Below, piece by piece: positions 39,680-50,000 of a stretch of 64,000 nucleotides of DNA (positions within the stretch are counted from its first letter, which is position 1; each line of letters begins with the position of its first letter). The stretch is taken from positions 379,051 to 443,050 of the forward strand of contig NZ_AUBM01000006.1 in assembly GCF_000429245.1 (NCBI RefSeq), given 5' to 3'. The notes beneath the pieces were generated by a model, which saw only the letters and a list, made by a program, of their open reading frames with translations, did not search any database and was not told where the DNA came from. Made by a program: the position numbers and the translations under genes. This DNA is from Schaalia georgiae DSM 6843. Lineage in GTDB: Bacteria; Actinomycetota; Actinomycetes; Actinomycetales; Actinomycetaceae.

Positions 39680-42049
39680 CTACTTGAAGGCGTCGGGCCC
39701 GCCGCCTGGCGCCACGTCCCCGCAGGCGGTGATCCGGTAGAGCACGGCAGCGTCCCCCCGGTCGATCAACTCGAATCCGGTGGAGGTGTCGACGTTGTAC
39801 AGGCCGGGGAAGCGCGAGGAGCGGGCGAAGTTGTAGTACTGGCCGTCCTGCTCCTGGTAGTAGTGGGTGATGCCGAGTTTGCGCACGACCTCGCACACTT
39901 GCGGATTGGTGTGGATCTCGTTGAAGTGCTTGGTGAGGACGTTCTGGGAGTCTCCGTCCTGGTTGACGGCGGAGAGCTGGGGGAACACCGCTTTGCGCCC
40001 GCCGAGCAGCTCCACGTAGGCCTCGCCGGCGATGGGGTCGCCGACGACCAGGGCGTCCTCGGGGGTGGTGGAGCGCATGCGGCGCAGCATCGCCAACTCG
40101 CCAGTGGTCGCCATCCCCGGTTTGCCGAGGTGGTCGGAGTCGTAGACGTAGTCGACCGCCCATGCGCGCGCGTCGAATGCGCCGAAGCCGCTGACGACCA
40201 AGGCGGCGACTGCCAGCACCGCGGCCACCGTCCACCGGGGGAGCCCGGCGAGGAGGGCCGCTTCCTCGTCCTCGTCGGCGCTGCCGTCCCCGTCCTGGTC
40301 GGCCCCGGCCAGGGTGGAGGCGGGCAGCCCAGTGGGGGCACCGCCAACGGCCGGCGCAGAATCCGGGGCGGGGGCGGGCAGCCCGGCGGGGGCGCCCCCC
40401 TGCGGAGCGGCGCTGGCGGAGGGCCGGCCCTCCGCCAGCGCCCGGCCGTCCTGGTCGGCCCCGGAATCGGCGGCCTGGCTGCTGAACCGGGCCACGGCGC
40501 CGCGCGCCAGCTCGGCGATCCACGCGAAGCCGACGGCGATCAGGACGGACACCATGAGGGACTGCAGGCCCATGATCCGGCGCGAATCCATGTACCAGGG
40601 CGCCAGCAGGAACATCCGCAACTGCGAGGACGGGCTGTACGCCAGGGCGGTGAGGCACCCGGCCACCAGGTACGAGGCGAAGGGCCACACGGGCATGCGG
40701 CCGCCGCCGGGCGAGGCGGGGACGGTGTCCTCGCGCCCCGGCACAGCCAGCCGCGCCAGTCCGGCGACGACGACCAGCCCGGCGACGAGGAACACGAATT
40801 GGACGATGGTCCACCAGGTCATCCCCATCGTCTGGGCGAACGGCGGGAAGGGGACGAACATGTGGGCCAGTCCCTCGCTCCAGCTGACGCCCTGCCTCGG
40901 ATACTTGCCCATGGCGCGGATCTTCGGCGACGCCAGGACGACCAGTGGCACCACGACCACCGCCGCGGCCACCAGCGACCACGCGATGCCCGCGGCGCGC
41001 CCGCGCACGCCCTGCCAGTCGCAGCTCCGAGCGAGGCCCACCAGGGCGGCCATCAGGGGGGCGGCCAGGAGCGCCAGCAGCGAGAAGACCGCACTCGGGT
41101 GGGCTCCGATCAGGCCCAGGGCGCCCACCATCAGGAACACGGTCTGCCCGGCCCTGCGCGCCAGCGCCCTGCCCGGCGGACGGGAGCGCCAGTCATCGGC
41201 GAAACGGCGTCCGACCAGGACCGCCAGGCCCATGAGGCCGGGCAGCAGCGCGGTCCCCGTGGCGTTGGGCCACTGGTTGTACATGGTGAGCGCGTCGGCG
41301 GGCATATTGGGCATGAGGCCCGCCACGACGGGCGCGGCCAGGACCGCTGTTCGCGAGGAGGTGAGCACGGACACCAGAGCCGCTGCGCCGGTGACCCACA
41401 CCGCCATGAGGGCCAGGGAGGAGACGTTCGAGGCGGGGACCACCGTCTGCGGCGTGGCGAAGAGCGCCACGAAGGCGTGCCATCCCGTCGGGTAGTACAC
41501 CTCGCGCCCGCCGTAGAGCTCGTGGAGGCCGCCGAAGGGGCTGGCGTCGCCGCCCAAGAGGATGGCGTGGACGCCGTTCATGTGGAAGGTCGAGTCCCAC
41601 TGCTGCACGGGGTCGGCGGGGTCCGCGCCCGCCAGCATGGGCAGGGCAGCCAACGCGAAGCCGAGGGCGACCGCCCCCCATGTCGCCCCGCGCACCGCCC
41701 TCTGGACGGCGCCCAGGGGGACGCGCGTGCCGATCGCCTCGGCGAGGGGCATTCCCGGCCGCCACGCGCCCCCGCTCGCGCGCCTCACGTGCAGCCCGAA
41801 CCAGGTGAGGGCGCCCAGCAGCGCGCACATCCCCAGGACCGGCAGCACTGTTGCGGCCTCCCACCTGATCGAGGCGCGCGAATAGAGGACGGAGAGCACG
41901 GTGACGACCCCGAAGGTGAAGGCGGGGGCCGCGCCCACGGCCACCAGCGCCGACCTCGTGCCCGCGCGCGTCCAGAACACGCCCGGCAGCACCAGAGCGA
42001 CGAGCATCAGGGCGAATGTGGGCGCCAGGAACCACCACTGTCCGATCAT
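39680..42049 (-). CDS. DUF6541 large polytopic membrane protein
   Basis: 789 aa with about 13-14 helices and an extracytoplasmic C-terminal domain of about 150 residues. QQWDSTFHMNGVHAIL and YYPTGWHAFVAL match the DUF6541 family, which has a GT-C-like layout (an acidic pair after helix 1 and a periplasmic domain). A hydrophilic linker at about 515-590 contains two diverged copies of an ADQDG...PAGLPA block, suggesting internal duplication. It is expected to act in envelope polysaccharide or lipid-sugar transfer. It starts 7 nt after the DedA gene stop on the same strand. Confidence 0.85.
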   Translation of the reverse strand: MIGQWWFLAPTFALMLVALVLPGVFWTRAGTRSALVAVGAAPAFTFGVVTVLSVLYSRASIRWEAATVLPVLGMCALLGALTWFGLHVRRASGGAWRPGMPLAEAIGTRVPLGAVQRAVRGATWGAVALGFALAALPMLAGADPADPVQQWDSTFHMNGVHAILLGGDASPFGGLHELYGGREVYYPTGWHAFVALFATPQTVVPASNVSSLALMAVWVTGAAALVSVLTSSRTAVLAAPVVAGLMPNMPADALTMYNQWPNATGTALLPGLMGLAVLVGRRFADDWRSRPPGRALARRAGQTVFLMVGALGLIGAHPSAVFSLLALLAAPLMAALVGLARSCDWQGVRGRAAGIAWSLVAAAVVVVPLVVLASPKIRAMGKYPRQGVSWSEGLAHMFVPFPPFAQTMGMTWWTIVQFVFLVAGLVVVAGLARLAVPGREDTVPASPGGGRMPVWPFASYLVAGCLTALAYSPSSQLRMFLLAPWYMDSRRIMGLQSLMVSVLIAVGFAWIAELARGAVARFSSQAADSGADQDGRALAEGRPSASAAPQGGAPAGLPAPAPDSAPAVGGAPTGLPASTLAGADQDGDGSADEDEEAALLAGLPRWTVAAVLAVAALVVSGFGAFDARAWAVDYVYDSDHLGKPGMATTGELAMLRRMRSTTPEDALVVGDPIAGEAYVELLGGRKAVFPQLSAVNQDGDSQNVLTKHFNEIHTNPQVCEVVRKLGITHYYQEQDGQYYNFARSSRFPGLYNVDTSTGFELIDRGDAAVLYRITACGDVAPGGGPDAFK

Positions 42050-42056
42050 GCGGCCC

Positions 42057-42740
42057 TTACTCCGCCCCGGCGATGTGCTGCCCGGCGGCGCCCTTGTGGC
42101 GCTTGCCCACGACCTCGATGACGACGGGGAGCACGGAGACCACGATGATGACAGCCAGGATCACACTGAGGTTGTCGTGGATGAAGGGCACGTTGCCCAG
42201 GAGCGCTCCGACGACGAGGAACCCCGCGCCCCACAGGAGGGCGCCGAGGGTGTTGAAGAAGACGAACTTCGTGTACGGGTAGCGCGCGATCCCCGCGGCG
42301 AGGGGGATGAAGGTGCGCACGAAGGGGATGAAGCGCCCGATGACCAGGGAGCGCCCCCCGTAGTTGGTGAAGTAGTGCTCGGCCTTCTCCAGGTGCGCCG
42401 TCTTGAGGATCCTCGCGTCCGGTTTGAAGAAGCGCCTGCCCCATTTGGCCCCCAGGAAGTAGCCGATCTGGGCGCCCACGAAGGCTGCGGCCACCGTCCC
42501 GAGGACGAGGGCCGGCAGGTTCAAGCCGAGTTTGTCGTGCAGCAGTCCCGCCGTGAACAGCAGGGACTCGCCCGGGAGCACGGGGAAGAGGACCCCGGAC
42601 TCGATGAGGACGATGAGCAGCGTCCCCCACAGGACCCAGGGCCCCATGGCGACGAGCAGTGATTCGGGGTCCTTGAACCACCCGATGAATGTGTCCAGCG
42701 CAGAGGGCGCGGAAGCTGCTGCCAGAGTTGACCAGGTCAC
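42057..42740 (-). CDS. DedA/VTT-domain membrane protein
   Basis: 227 aa. FPVLPGESLLFTAGLL near the N-terminus and RFIPFVRTFIPLAAGIARYPYTKFVFFN are the DedA signatures, with the conserved Arg and Pro residues of the VTT domain. About five membrane segments. DedA proteins act as undecaprenyl-phosphate or phospholipid translocases. The GTG start at 42740 follows GGAAGGG. It is the upstream partner of the DUF6541 gene, which fits recycling of a lipid carrier used by a GT-C-like enzyme. Confidence 0.93.
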   Translation of the reverse strand: MTWSTLAAASAPSALDTFIGWFKDPESLLVAMGPWVLWGTLLIVLIESGVLFPVLPGESLLFTAGLLHDKLGLNLPALVLGTVAAAFVGAQIGYFLGAKWGRRFFKPDARILKTAHLEKAEHYFTNYGGRSLVIGRFIPFVRTFIPLAAGIARYPYTKFVFFNTLGALLWGAGFLVVGALLGNVPFIHDNLSVILAVIIVVSVLPVVIEVVGKRHKGAAGQHIAGAE

Positions 42741-42814
42741 GAAGGGCCCTTCCGTCGGGGGAATCGTATCCCCATTACCCTACCTTTCCCACCGGTAAAG
42801 CTAGGATAACCGGC

Positions 42815-45502
42815 ATGGATAAGCGCAGGGATTCACATCCGCGGACCGGCTCCGCGACCGGGGGCGCCTCCCCCTCCGACGAGTGCGCGCCCACCACCCC
42901 TGCGGCCGGAGCCCCGGCGGGGATCGCCGAGCAGGGGGACGGGGCGCCGCAGGGGCGGTCCCCGTCCGGGGAGGAGAGCGCCGACCGGGTTCCCTCCGCA
43001 CCGCGCGCCGCCCGCCTGCGGGGGCCGGTCTACATCGCCGACCGCACGGTCACCACGACCCGCAGGCGCGAGGACCTGGTCGAGGTCGCGGTGTGCGCCC
43101 TCGGCATCATCGCAGTCTGGGCCCTCGGAGTCGTGGCCAGCGCCACAACCCGCGGCGTCACGATGGACGTCATGCAGTTCCAGGTCATCAGGAGGATCCT
43201 GCTTCTGCCCGTCAACTTCATCGAGGGGATGATCGTCCTCACCACGCCCATCGCGGTGGTCTCCTCCCTGGTGCTGCGCCGCCGGCTCCGCTCGATCACC
43301 CAGGCGCTGGCGACGTCCGTCGGTGCGGCCATCGGGGGCATGGCCCTCTCCGCGCTGGCGCGCCTGCTGCCCGAGTCCCTGACGGCTCCGCTCAGCGTCG
43401 ACCGGGCGATCGCGACCCAGGGCACCCTCAGCGGCGTCGTCATCGGGGTCAACATCCTGTTCGTCGTCCTCGCCGCGCTCTTCACAGCCTCGGGCGAAGC
43501 GCAGTCGATGCGCTCGGTGCGCTGGGGGTGGGCCGGGCTGTGGGCGATCGTCTTCCTGTCGGTGATGCGCTCGTCCGTGACGCTGCCAGGCGCGTTCGTC
43601 TCCGTGCTGATCGGCCGCGCCTTCGGCTGCACCGGCCGGTGGTGCTTCGGATTCGGCGGCCAGAGGGCGCGGGGGCGCGCGATCGTGCGCGCCCTGTTGG
43701 ACATCGGCATCGTCCCCACCCACATCGTCCGCACGGACCTGGACACCACGACGGAGCCCCTGCGCACGTGGTCGGTGTCCGAGGACGAGGACGGGTCCCT
43801 GCACTCGGAAGCGACCTGTCCGGGCAATATCGACATCGCTGTGACCCTGCGCCCCGACTCCGGCCACAACCGGCACTACCAGGCGTGGGACACCGAGGGC
43901 CGCAGCCTCGAGCTGGTCGTCGTCGAGCCCGGCCGCGAACTCACCGGCACGCTGGTGGACCTGTGGAACAACTTCCGCCTGCGGGGCATCTCCCGGTGGG
44001 TGTCCCTCTCCGCGAAAGCCAACGTCGAGCGCGCCACGCTGACATCGTTGCAGGCATCGCAGGCCGGGGTGCGCACCCAGGAGCACGTGGGCATCACCGC
44101 CGCCGGGGACTCGATCATCGTCGTCATGGAGGCGCTGGAGCCGACCGCGCCGCTCACGGAGTTGGGCGGTGCCCTGACCGACACGCTCCTCGACGAGGCG
44201 TGGGCACAGTTGGCGGCCGCCCACACCCGGGGCATCGCCCACCGCAACCTCGCCCCCAACTCGGTCGTAGTGGACACGGAGGGACGCGTGTGGCTGCTCG
44301 ACTGGGACCGCGGCGAGGTGGCCACCACGGACCTCAACAGGTCGATCGACGTGGCCCAGATGCTGGTGCTGCAGGCTCTCGCGGCGGGGCCCGAACGGGC
44401 GCTCGCCTCGGGCAGGCGCTGCGTCGGGGACGAGGCGCTGGCCGCCTGCGCCCCCCTCATCCAGAAGCCGGTGCTGCCCACGGCCGTGAACCAGCGGCTG
44501 CGCCGGTCGGACCTGCTGGGGGAGTTGCGCGGCGCGCTCGTGGAGGACTCGGAGGCCGAGGAGGCCGGCACCGCTAACATCCAGCGCTTCCAGCCGCGCA
44601 CGGTCATCACCTTCGCCATCCTCTTCGTCGCCGTGTTCGTGGTCCTGGGCTCTTTGAACTTCTCCGACATCGTCAACGCGCTCACCCGGGCGAACCCGTG
44701 GTGGATACTGGCCTCCGCCCTCCTGGCGTGCCTGATCTGGGTGGGGGCGAGCGTGCCGCTCATGGCCCTGAGCCCGGAGCGGCTGCGCTTCTCCGACACC
44801 CTCATCGCCCAGGTCGCCGCCTCGATCATCACCATCGTGGCGCCCGCTGGGGTCGGCCCCGCGGCCCTCAACCTGCGCTACCTGCGCAAGAAGCGGGTAC
44901 CGACGGCAATGGCGGTCACCACTGTGACCCTCATGCAGCTGTCCCAGGTCCTCATCACGATCACACTGCTGCTCCTGGTCGTGGTGGTGTCGGGCGCCTC
45001 CTTGTCGGTGTCCATCCCCTACGGGACGATCCTGGCCGTCGTCGGCGTCGTCGTCGCCGTGGTGGGCGCGACCCTGGCGGTGCCCCGCGCCCGCGCGTGG
45101 GTGTGGTCCAAGGTCGAGCCCACGTGGCAGCAGGTGTACCCGCGCCTGCTGTGGATCGTCGGCCAGCCGCGCCGCCTCGCGCTGGTGGTGTGCGGCAATC
45201 TGTTGATGAACATCGGCTACGTGGGGGCGTTCTGGTCCGCGCTGACGGCGATGGGGGGCTCCCTGGAGTTCTCGAACGTGGCGCTCACCTACCTGACGTC
45301 GAACGCCCTCGGCTCCGTCATCCCCTCCCCCGGCGGCATCGGGCCCGTTGAGACCGCCCTCACCGCCGGCCTGCAGGTGGCGGGCGTGTCGGTGTCCATC
45401 GGATTGCCGACGGCGATCATCTACCGCCTCGTGACGTTCTACGGGCGCATCCCCTTCGGGTGGGTGGCGATGAAGTACATGGAACGCAAGGACTTGATCT
45501 GA
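42815..45502 (+). CDS. pseudokinase-flippase fusion (UPF0104/LPG_synthase_TM family)
   Basis: 895 aa. A disordered N-terminus of about 75 residues and about six membrane helices (about 90-280) come first. A soluble protein-kinase-like region follows (about 300-560), with RGIAHRNLAPNSVVVD, then RVWLLDWDRGEVA: the catalytic Asp of HRD is Asn and the DFG position reads DWD. Eight further helices form a UPF0104/MprF-type flippase domain, with GVGPAALNLRYLRKKRVPTA and SPGGIGPVETALTAGL. It probably moves a lipid across the membrane, with the kinase-like domain binding or sensing rather than phosphorylating. TAGGAT (42802-42807) is 7 nt before ATG 42815, supporting this start over longer ones. Confidence 0.88.
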   Translation: MDKRRDSHPRTGSATGGASPSDECAPTTPAAGAPAGIAEQGDGAPQGRSPSGEESADRVPSAPRAARLRGPVYIADRTVTTTRRREDLVEVAVCALGIIAVWALGVVASATTRGVTMDVMQFQVIRRILLLPVNFIEGMIVLTTPIAVVSSLVLRRRLRSITQALATSVGAAIGGMALSALARLLPESLTAPLSVDRAIATQGTLSGVVIGVNILFVVLAALFTASGEAQSMRSVRWGWAGLWAIVFLSVMRSSVTLPGAFVSVLIGRAFGCTGRWCFGFGGQRARGRAIVRALLDIGIVPTHIVRTDLDTTTEPLRTWSVSEDEDGSLHSEATCPGNIDIAVTLRPDSGHNRHYQAWDTEGRSLELVVVEPGRELTGTLVDLWNNFRLRGISRWVSLSAKANVERATLTSLQASQAGVRTQEHVGITAAGDSIIVVMEALEPTAPLTELGGALTDTLLDEAWAQLAAAHTRGIAHRNLAPNSVVVDTEGRVWLLDWDRGEVATTDLNRSIDVAQMLVLQALAAGPERALASGRRCVGDEALAACAPLIQKPVLPTAVNQRLRRSDLLGELRGALVEDSEAEEAGTANIQRFQPRTVITFAILFVAVFVVLGSLNFSDIVNALTRANPWWILASALLACLIWVGASVPLMALSPERLRFSDTLIAQVAASIITIVAPAGVGPAALNLRYLRKKRVPTAMAVTTVTLMQLSQVLITITLLLLVVVVSGASLSVSIPYGTILAVVGVVVAVVGATLAVPRARAWVWSKVEPTWQQVYPRLLWIVGQPRRLALVVCGNLLMNIGYVGAFWSALTAMGGSLEFSNVALTYLTSNALGSVIPSPGGIGPVETALTAGLQVAGVSVSIGLPTAIIYRLVTFYGRIPFGWVAMKYMERKDLI

Positions 45503-45559
45503 CACTCCGGCCGCCGCCGGTCCCCGCCGCACCTGCTGACGCGGCCGCCCCGGGGTCTG

Positions 45560-45580
45560 GACGGGGCCGCGCGCCCCGTC
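45560..45580 (+). terminator. hairpin after the flippase fusion gene
   Basis: GACGGGG, 7-nt loop, CCCCGTC, 58 nt after the stop, followed by TATCGT, which may be the -10 of the protease gene. It is a modest stem without a T-tract. Confidence 0.4.
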
Positions 45581-45632
45581 TATCGTGGAGAATGCGCCTG
45601 TTCCTCCTACTATCGAAGCAAAGGAAGATCCC

Positions 45633-46661
45633 ATGACGCATTCAACACGACCGCTCCGCGCGTTCGCGGTGGCGCTCCTCGCCACCGCCTCCTCCCTCGC
45701 CGCCGCCGGCATGGCCCAGGCCGCGCCCGCGGCCCCCACCGACGTCGTCACCTACGACGCCCCCGGATCGGAGTCCGCCGACTGGTCGACGGACAACGAC
45801 CTGGACGCGACCGGTTACTGGACCCCGGAGAGGATGCGCAACGCCATCCCCGTGGACTCGGACCCCGAAGCCGCCCCGGATCCCACTTTCCCCCAGCCCC
45901 CCTCGGGCACTTCCCTGCTGTCGGCGCCCGTGGCGCCCGACTCCGCGCCCGTCGACCTCACCGAGCCCGTGGAGCCCGCGTCGGGCGACAGCCCCACGAT
46001 GCTGCTCGGCAATCAGGTGTACGTGCCCATCACCACGGGCAAGGTGTTCTACTCCGTGGGCAGCAACGACTACGTGTGCTCCGGTTCATCGATCAACACC
46101 CCGGGCAAGTCGATGGTCGCCACCGCCGCCCACTGCCTCCACGCGGGTGCGAAGGGCACCTGGCACTCGCGCATCGCCTACGCGCCCGCCTACTCCAACG
46201 GCACGACCCCCTTCGGCCTATGGCACATGAAGACCGGGACCGCTTTCACCGGGTGGACGGACAGGTCGGACGCCCGGTACGACTACGGTTTCTTCATCGT
46301 CTACCCGCTCAACGGCAGGTACCTGGTGGACCGCGTGGGCGGCAACGGCCTGACCTACAACCGCGGCACGACGAACAAGGGCGTCCGCATCTGGGGCTGG
46401 CCCGCCGCTGCGCCCTTCGACGGGAACCGCCCCTACCACTGCGACGGGGACACCTTCGCCCACAACGCCTGGGGGGACATGGCGATGAATTGCAGGATGA
46501 ACGGCGGTTCCAGCGGCGGCCCGTGGCTGACCGACACCTCCTCGGCCACTGTCGGCCGCGTCTTCGGCGTCACCTCGCGCATGACCACCTCGGGCCCTCC
46601 TCGCCTCATCTCGAGGCCGTTCAACGAGGACGTCGTCAGGCTCTACAAGACGCTGGAGTAA
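45633..46661 (+). CDS. secreted trypsin-like (S1-family) serine protease
   Basis: 342 aa. A signal peptide runs to about MAQAAPA (30). A propeptide-like region carries TGYWTPERMRNAIPVD (about 66-82). The protease domain has the catalytic triad H167 (TAAHC), D217 (RYDYGFF) and S294 (GGSSGGPW). Cysteines around the active-site histidine suggest a disulfide. The type is common among secreted actinobacterial glutamyl-endopeptidase-like proteases. An AAAGGAAG box precedes ATG 45633. Its stop is 3 nt before the start of a small gene that shares the YWTxxRMRNA motif. Confidence 0.92.
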   Translation: MTHSTRPLRAFAVALLATASSLAAAGMAQAAPAAPTDVVTYDAPGSESADWSTDNDLDATGYWTPERMRNAIPVDSDPEAAPDPTFPQPPSGTSLLSAPVAPDSAPVDLTEPVEPASGDSPTMLLGNQVYVPITTGKVFYSVGSNDYVCSGSSINTPGKSMVATAAHCLHAGAKGTWHSRIAYAPAYSNGTTPFGLWHMKTGTAFTGWTDRSDARYDYGFFIVYPLNGRYLVDRVGGNGLTYNRGTTNKGVRIWGWPAAAPFDGNRPYHCDGDTFAHNAWGDMAMNCRMNGGSSGGPWLTDTSSATVGRVFGVTSRMTTSGPPRLISRPFNEDVVRLYKTLE

Positions 46662-46664
46662 CCG

Positions 46665-46925
46665 ATGGGACGGTATCGACACAGCCGCATGGCGGTCCTG
46701 GTCTCGGCGGTGGCCGTAGTGGGCGTCCTCGTCGCCCTGTACGCCTGGAGCACGGCGGTGGGACGCGAACCCGGCACAACGGACCCCAGCCCCTCGGTGT
46801 CCCAGTCCGACCCCTCGTCGGAATCCACCGCGACCCACGTGCCCTACGACCAGAGCGCCCAGTCCTACTGGACGGAGGACCGCATGCGCAATGCGGAGCC
46901 AGCGGAAATGCCATCCGCTCCTTAG
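46665..46925 (+). CDS. membrane-anchored propeptide-like small protein
   Basis: 86 aa. An N-terminal basic stretch and one membrane segment or uncleaved signal (MAVLVSAVAVVGVLVALYAW) precede a Ser/Pro/Thr-rich spacer. The protein ends SYWTEDRMRNAEPAEMPSAP. The YWT(E/P)(D/E)RMRNA element is the same as in the propeptide of the protease encoded 3 nt upstream, but no protease domain follows. It may be a regulator or inhibitor that mimics the propeptide, or the stump of a duplicated protease gene. Confidence 0.75.
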   Translation: MGRYRHSRMAVLVSAVAVVGVLVALYAWSTAVGREPGTTDPSPSVSQSDPSSESTATHVPYDQSAQSYWTEDRMRNAEPAEMPSAP

Positions 46926-46940
46926 CCTCCTGCTGGAAGG

Positions 46941-46980
46941 GGGGTCGGCGCGCCTCGATCATTCGCGGCGCGCCGACCCC
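46941..46980. terminator. bidirectional terminator hairpin
   Basis: GGGGTCGGCGCGCC, 12-nt loop, exact complementary 14-nt arm, between the convergent small gene and the 1043-aa secreted protein gene. TTCATC follows on the forward strand and no long T-run is present. Confidence 0.8.
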
Positions 46981-47009
46981 TTCATCACTGGTTGTGTCCC
47001 GCGCAGGGG

Positions 47010-50000
47010 TCAGTGCCTCAACTCCCCTGTGGGCTCGAAGAAGCGCCAGTACCCGTCGATGTGGCGCCAGCCGGTCGTCATCTTGCCGGAGTCCCCCAGG
47101 TAGTACCAGGATCCCTCGATCTTCTGCCAGCCGGTGGTCATATGGCCCGCGGCGTTCAGGTAGTACCAGGTTCCACCGTCATTGACCCAGCCGATCGCCA
47201 TAGCACCCCAACCGGGGATCAGGTAGTACCAGGCGCCACCATCGACCAACCAACCAGTGGACATCGCACCAGAAGCCCCATGGTGGAACCAGTACCCGCC
47301 ATCACGCACCCAACCAGTGCGCGCATGCCCCGACTCGTCGAAACGGTACGTCGCACCATCGATCACCAGGGCCTGACCACGCGGATACGTCCCATCGCCG
47401 AACCGGTACCACCAACCAACAGAATCCCGCACCCACTGGCCCTCACCAGGCACCGGAGCAGAAGGCACGGCAGAACCCACCACACCAGCGACCACACGGA
47501 ACGTGATATCCCTCGTCTCGACGCGCAACGACGCCCCATCAACCAACGGAACCCACGTGAAGCGCACCCACGAGGAGAGCACTCCCCCGTCGGCGCCGTC
47601 GGGTGACGGATCACTGTCGTAGGCCGAATTCCAGTCGGAGACGACGGTCTCAGCGCCGCCGGGCCCGATCTCGATGGCGCGGGCCTCGCGTCCGACGGAG
47701 ACGCCGCCGGTCAGCGTGGCCGTCACCTCAATGGTCTGGCCCGCCTCCACCTGGACCTTCGAGGCATCCCCCACCTGGTCGATCACAGGCGAGGACAACG
47801 ACAGAGCCGGATCCACATACCGGTGCAGCTGGGACGCCGGATCCAAACCGGCCTTCTCCATAGCCGCCCTGGCCACCGACCACGCGACCGACCCCTCACC
47901 GGCAGCCACGTACACGTGAGAGGCGGCGAGCTGCTCGGCCTTGAGGGCGCCTGTGGTGAGGACGAGCTCCTCGACGGTGGAGGGGAGCACCAGGGTCTGC
48001 GGGAAGTTGCCGTGGGTGTAGGCGATCCGCTTCATGCCCTCGCCGAAGAAGGCGGACGCGGCGTACCTGGGGGTCGTTTCCTCCGGGGATGTGAAGGAGC
48101 CGTCCTTACCGCCGCGCACAATCATGCGGATGGGCAGGGCGCCGGTGAAAGCGGCCTCCCCGATGGTGCGGGTCCGCGCGCCGAACTCGATGGTCCCGAC
48201 CCGGGTCCCCGCGAAGACGTCGGCCACCTCCTCCAGGGAGTCGGGCAATGCCACGTCGGTGAGTTCGGGGATCTCTGCGAAGGCCTCGGCCCCGATGGCC
48301 TTCACGCCCTCGGGGACGACCACTTCGCGCAGCGTTGGAATGCCCTTGAAAGCGGCCTCGTCGATCTGCGCCGTCCCGGGGCGCACCGAGTACGCGGGCG
48401 TGGGGGCGGCGACAGCGGCGTAGACCAAATGGCACCCGTCGTCGCGCTGCTGGTAGAGGACGGAGCCATCCAGCGAGAGCACGGGGTTGGAGGGGGCGAG
48501 GCTCAGGGAGGCGAGCGCGGTGGAGCCGGTGAAAACGCGCGCGCCCACCTCGGTCAGGCCCGAGCCCAAGTGGACATCCTTCAGCTCGGGACTGCGGGCG
48601 AACGCCTGGTCGCCGAGGGAGGCGACGGAGTCGGGTAGAGCGGCCGAGACGAGCCCCGTCTCGGCGAAGGCGTAGGAGCCGATAGCAGTGAGACGGCCCA
48701 GGTCCGCCCTGAAGTCGACCGTTCGCAGGGCGCGCGAGGCGAAGAACGCCTCCTCGCCGATGGTCTTCGTGCCGCCCAAGTCCACCCGGGCCAGCGAGGG
48801 CATCGCCCAGAACGCGGATTCCTCGAGGGCCTGGAAGCCCTTGGGAAGCACCACGGACTCCAGGCCGGAGCCGCTGAAGGCCTTGTTCCCGATGCTGCGC
48901 AGCGAGTCGGGCAGTACGATCCCGGTCAAGGCCGCCCCGAAGACGGCGGAGGGCTCGATGCGGGTCGTCCCGTCGAGCACGGTGTACGTGCCACCACTGC
49001 CCTTCGCGGCCGGGTAGGCGACCAGGCCCGTGCGGTCCTTGGAGTAGAGCACGCCGTCGACCGCCTCGTAGGAGGCGTTGGCGGGGTCGGCCGTGAAGGC
49101 GCCGAGTTGAGGGGATCCGGCGAAGACAGTGGACAATTGCCCGGCGGCCACACCGCGCCCGATGTGGACGCGGGTGAGGGATCCGTTCCCACCGAATGCC
49201 GAGCCCCCGACGGTGGTGACGGAGTCGGGGATGGCGAGTTCACTGATACCAGTGTTGTTGAAGGCGAACTCACCGATGGAGGCCAAGCCCTCATTGAGGC
49301 CCACGTGGGCGAGGTTCGGGGTTTCCGCGAACGCGCCGTAGCCGACGGAGCGCACGGAGGCGGGCAGGTCGATGGAGCGCAGTCCCGACTCGGTGAACGC
49401 GTCTCGCCCAATGGTCACGAGGGAGAAGGGGAATCCCGCAGCGGCCGAGCCGTCGGCCTGGCGGACACCCAGTCCTCTGAGTTCGCGCGCACTGCGGAAA
49501 GCGGAGTCGCCGATCTCGGTGACCCCGTCGCCCACGACCACTTCCTCGAGCAGTCCGGTGCCTTGCGCCATGCGAGCGGGGAGCGAGGTGAGGGAGTCGG
49601 GCAGCGACAAGCGGGTGATGCCGGAGCTCGCGAAGGCTCCCTCGCCGAGGGAGGCAGTCTTCGCCGGCACGGTGATCTCCGTGAGGGCGAGCGTGTTCAA
49701 GGCCACTTCGGCGCCGAGGGCGGTGAGCTGGGAGGGGTGATCGGCGGTGTCCTCGAAGACCAAGGTCTTCAGCTGCCGGGCATCGGCGAACGCCCTGTCG
49801 CCGATGGTGCGGACGGTGGAGGGGACGGTGATGCGCTCGGCGGTGGTGCCGCGCATCGCCTCGTCGGCGATCGCCGTGACCTTGCCGGGGATCCTGACGT
49901 CGCTGGCGGAGCCGGTGTAGCGCAGGAGCACGCCGTTGGCGTCGATCTCGAAGCCGTCTTCGTTGGTTGTGGCGCCGACGGCGGGTTTGAGCGCGGACGA

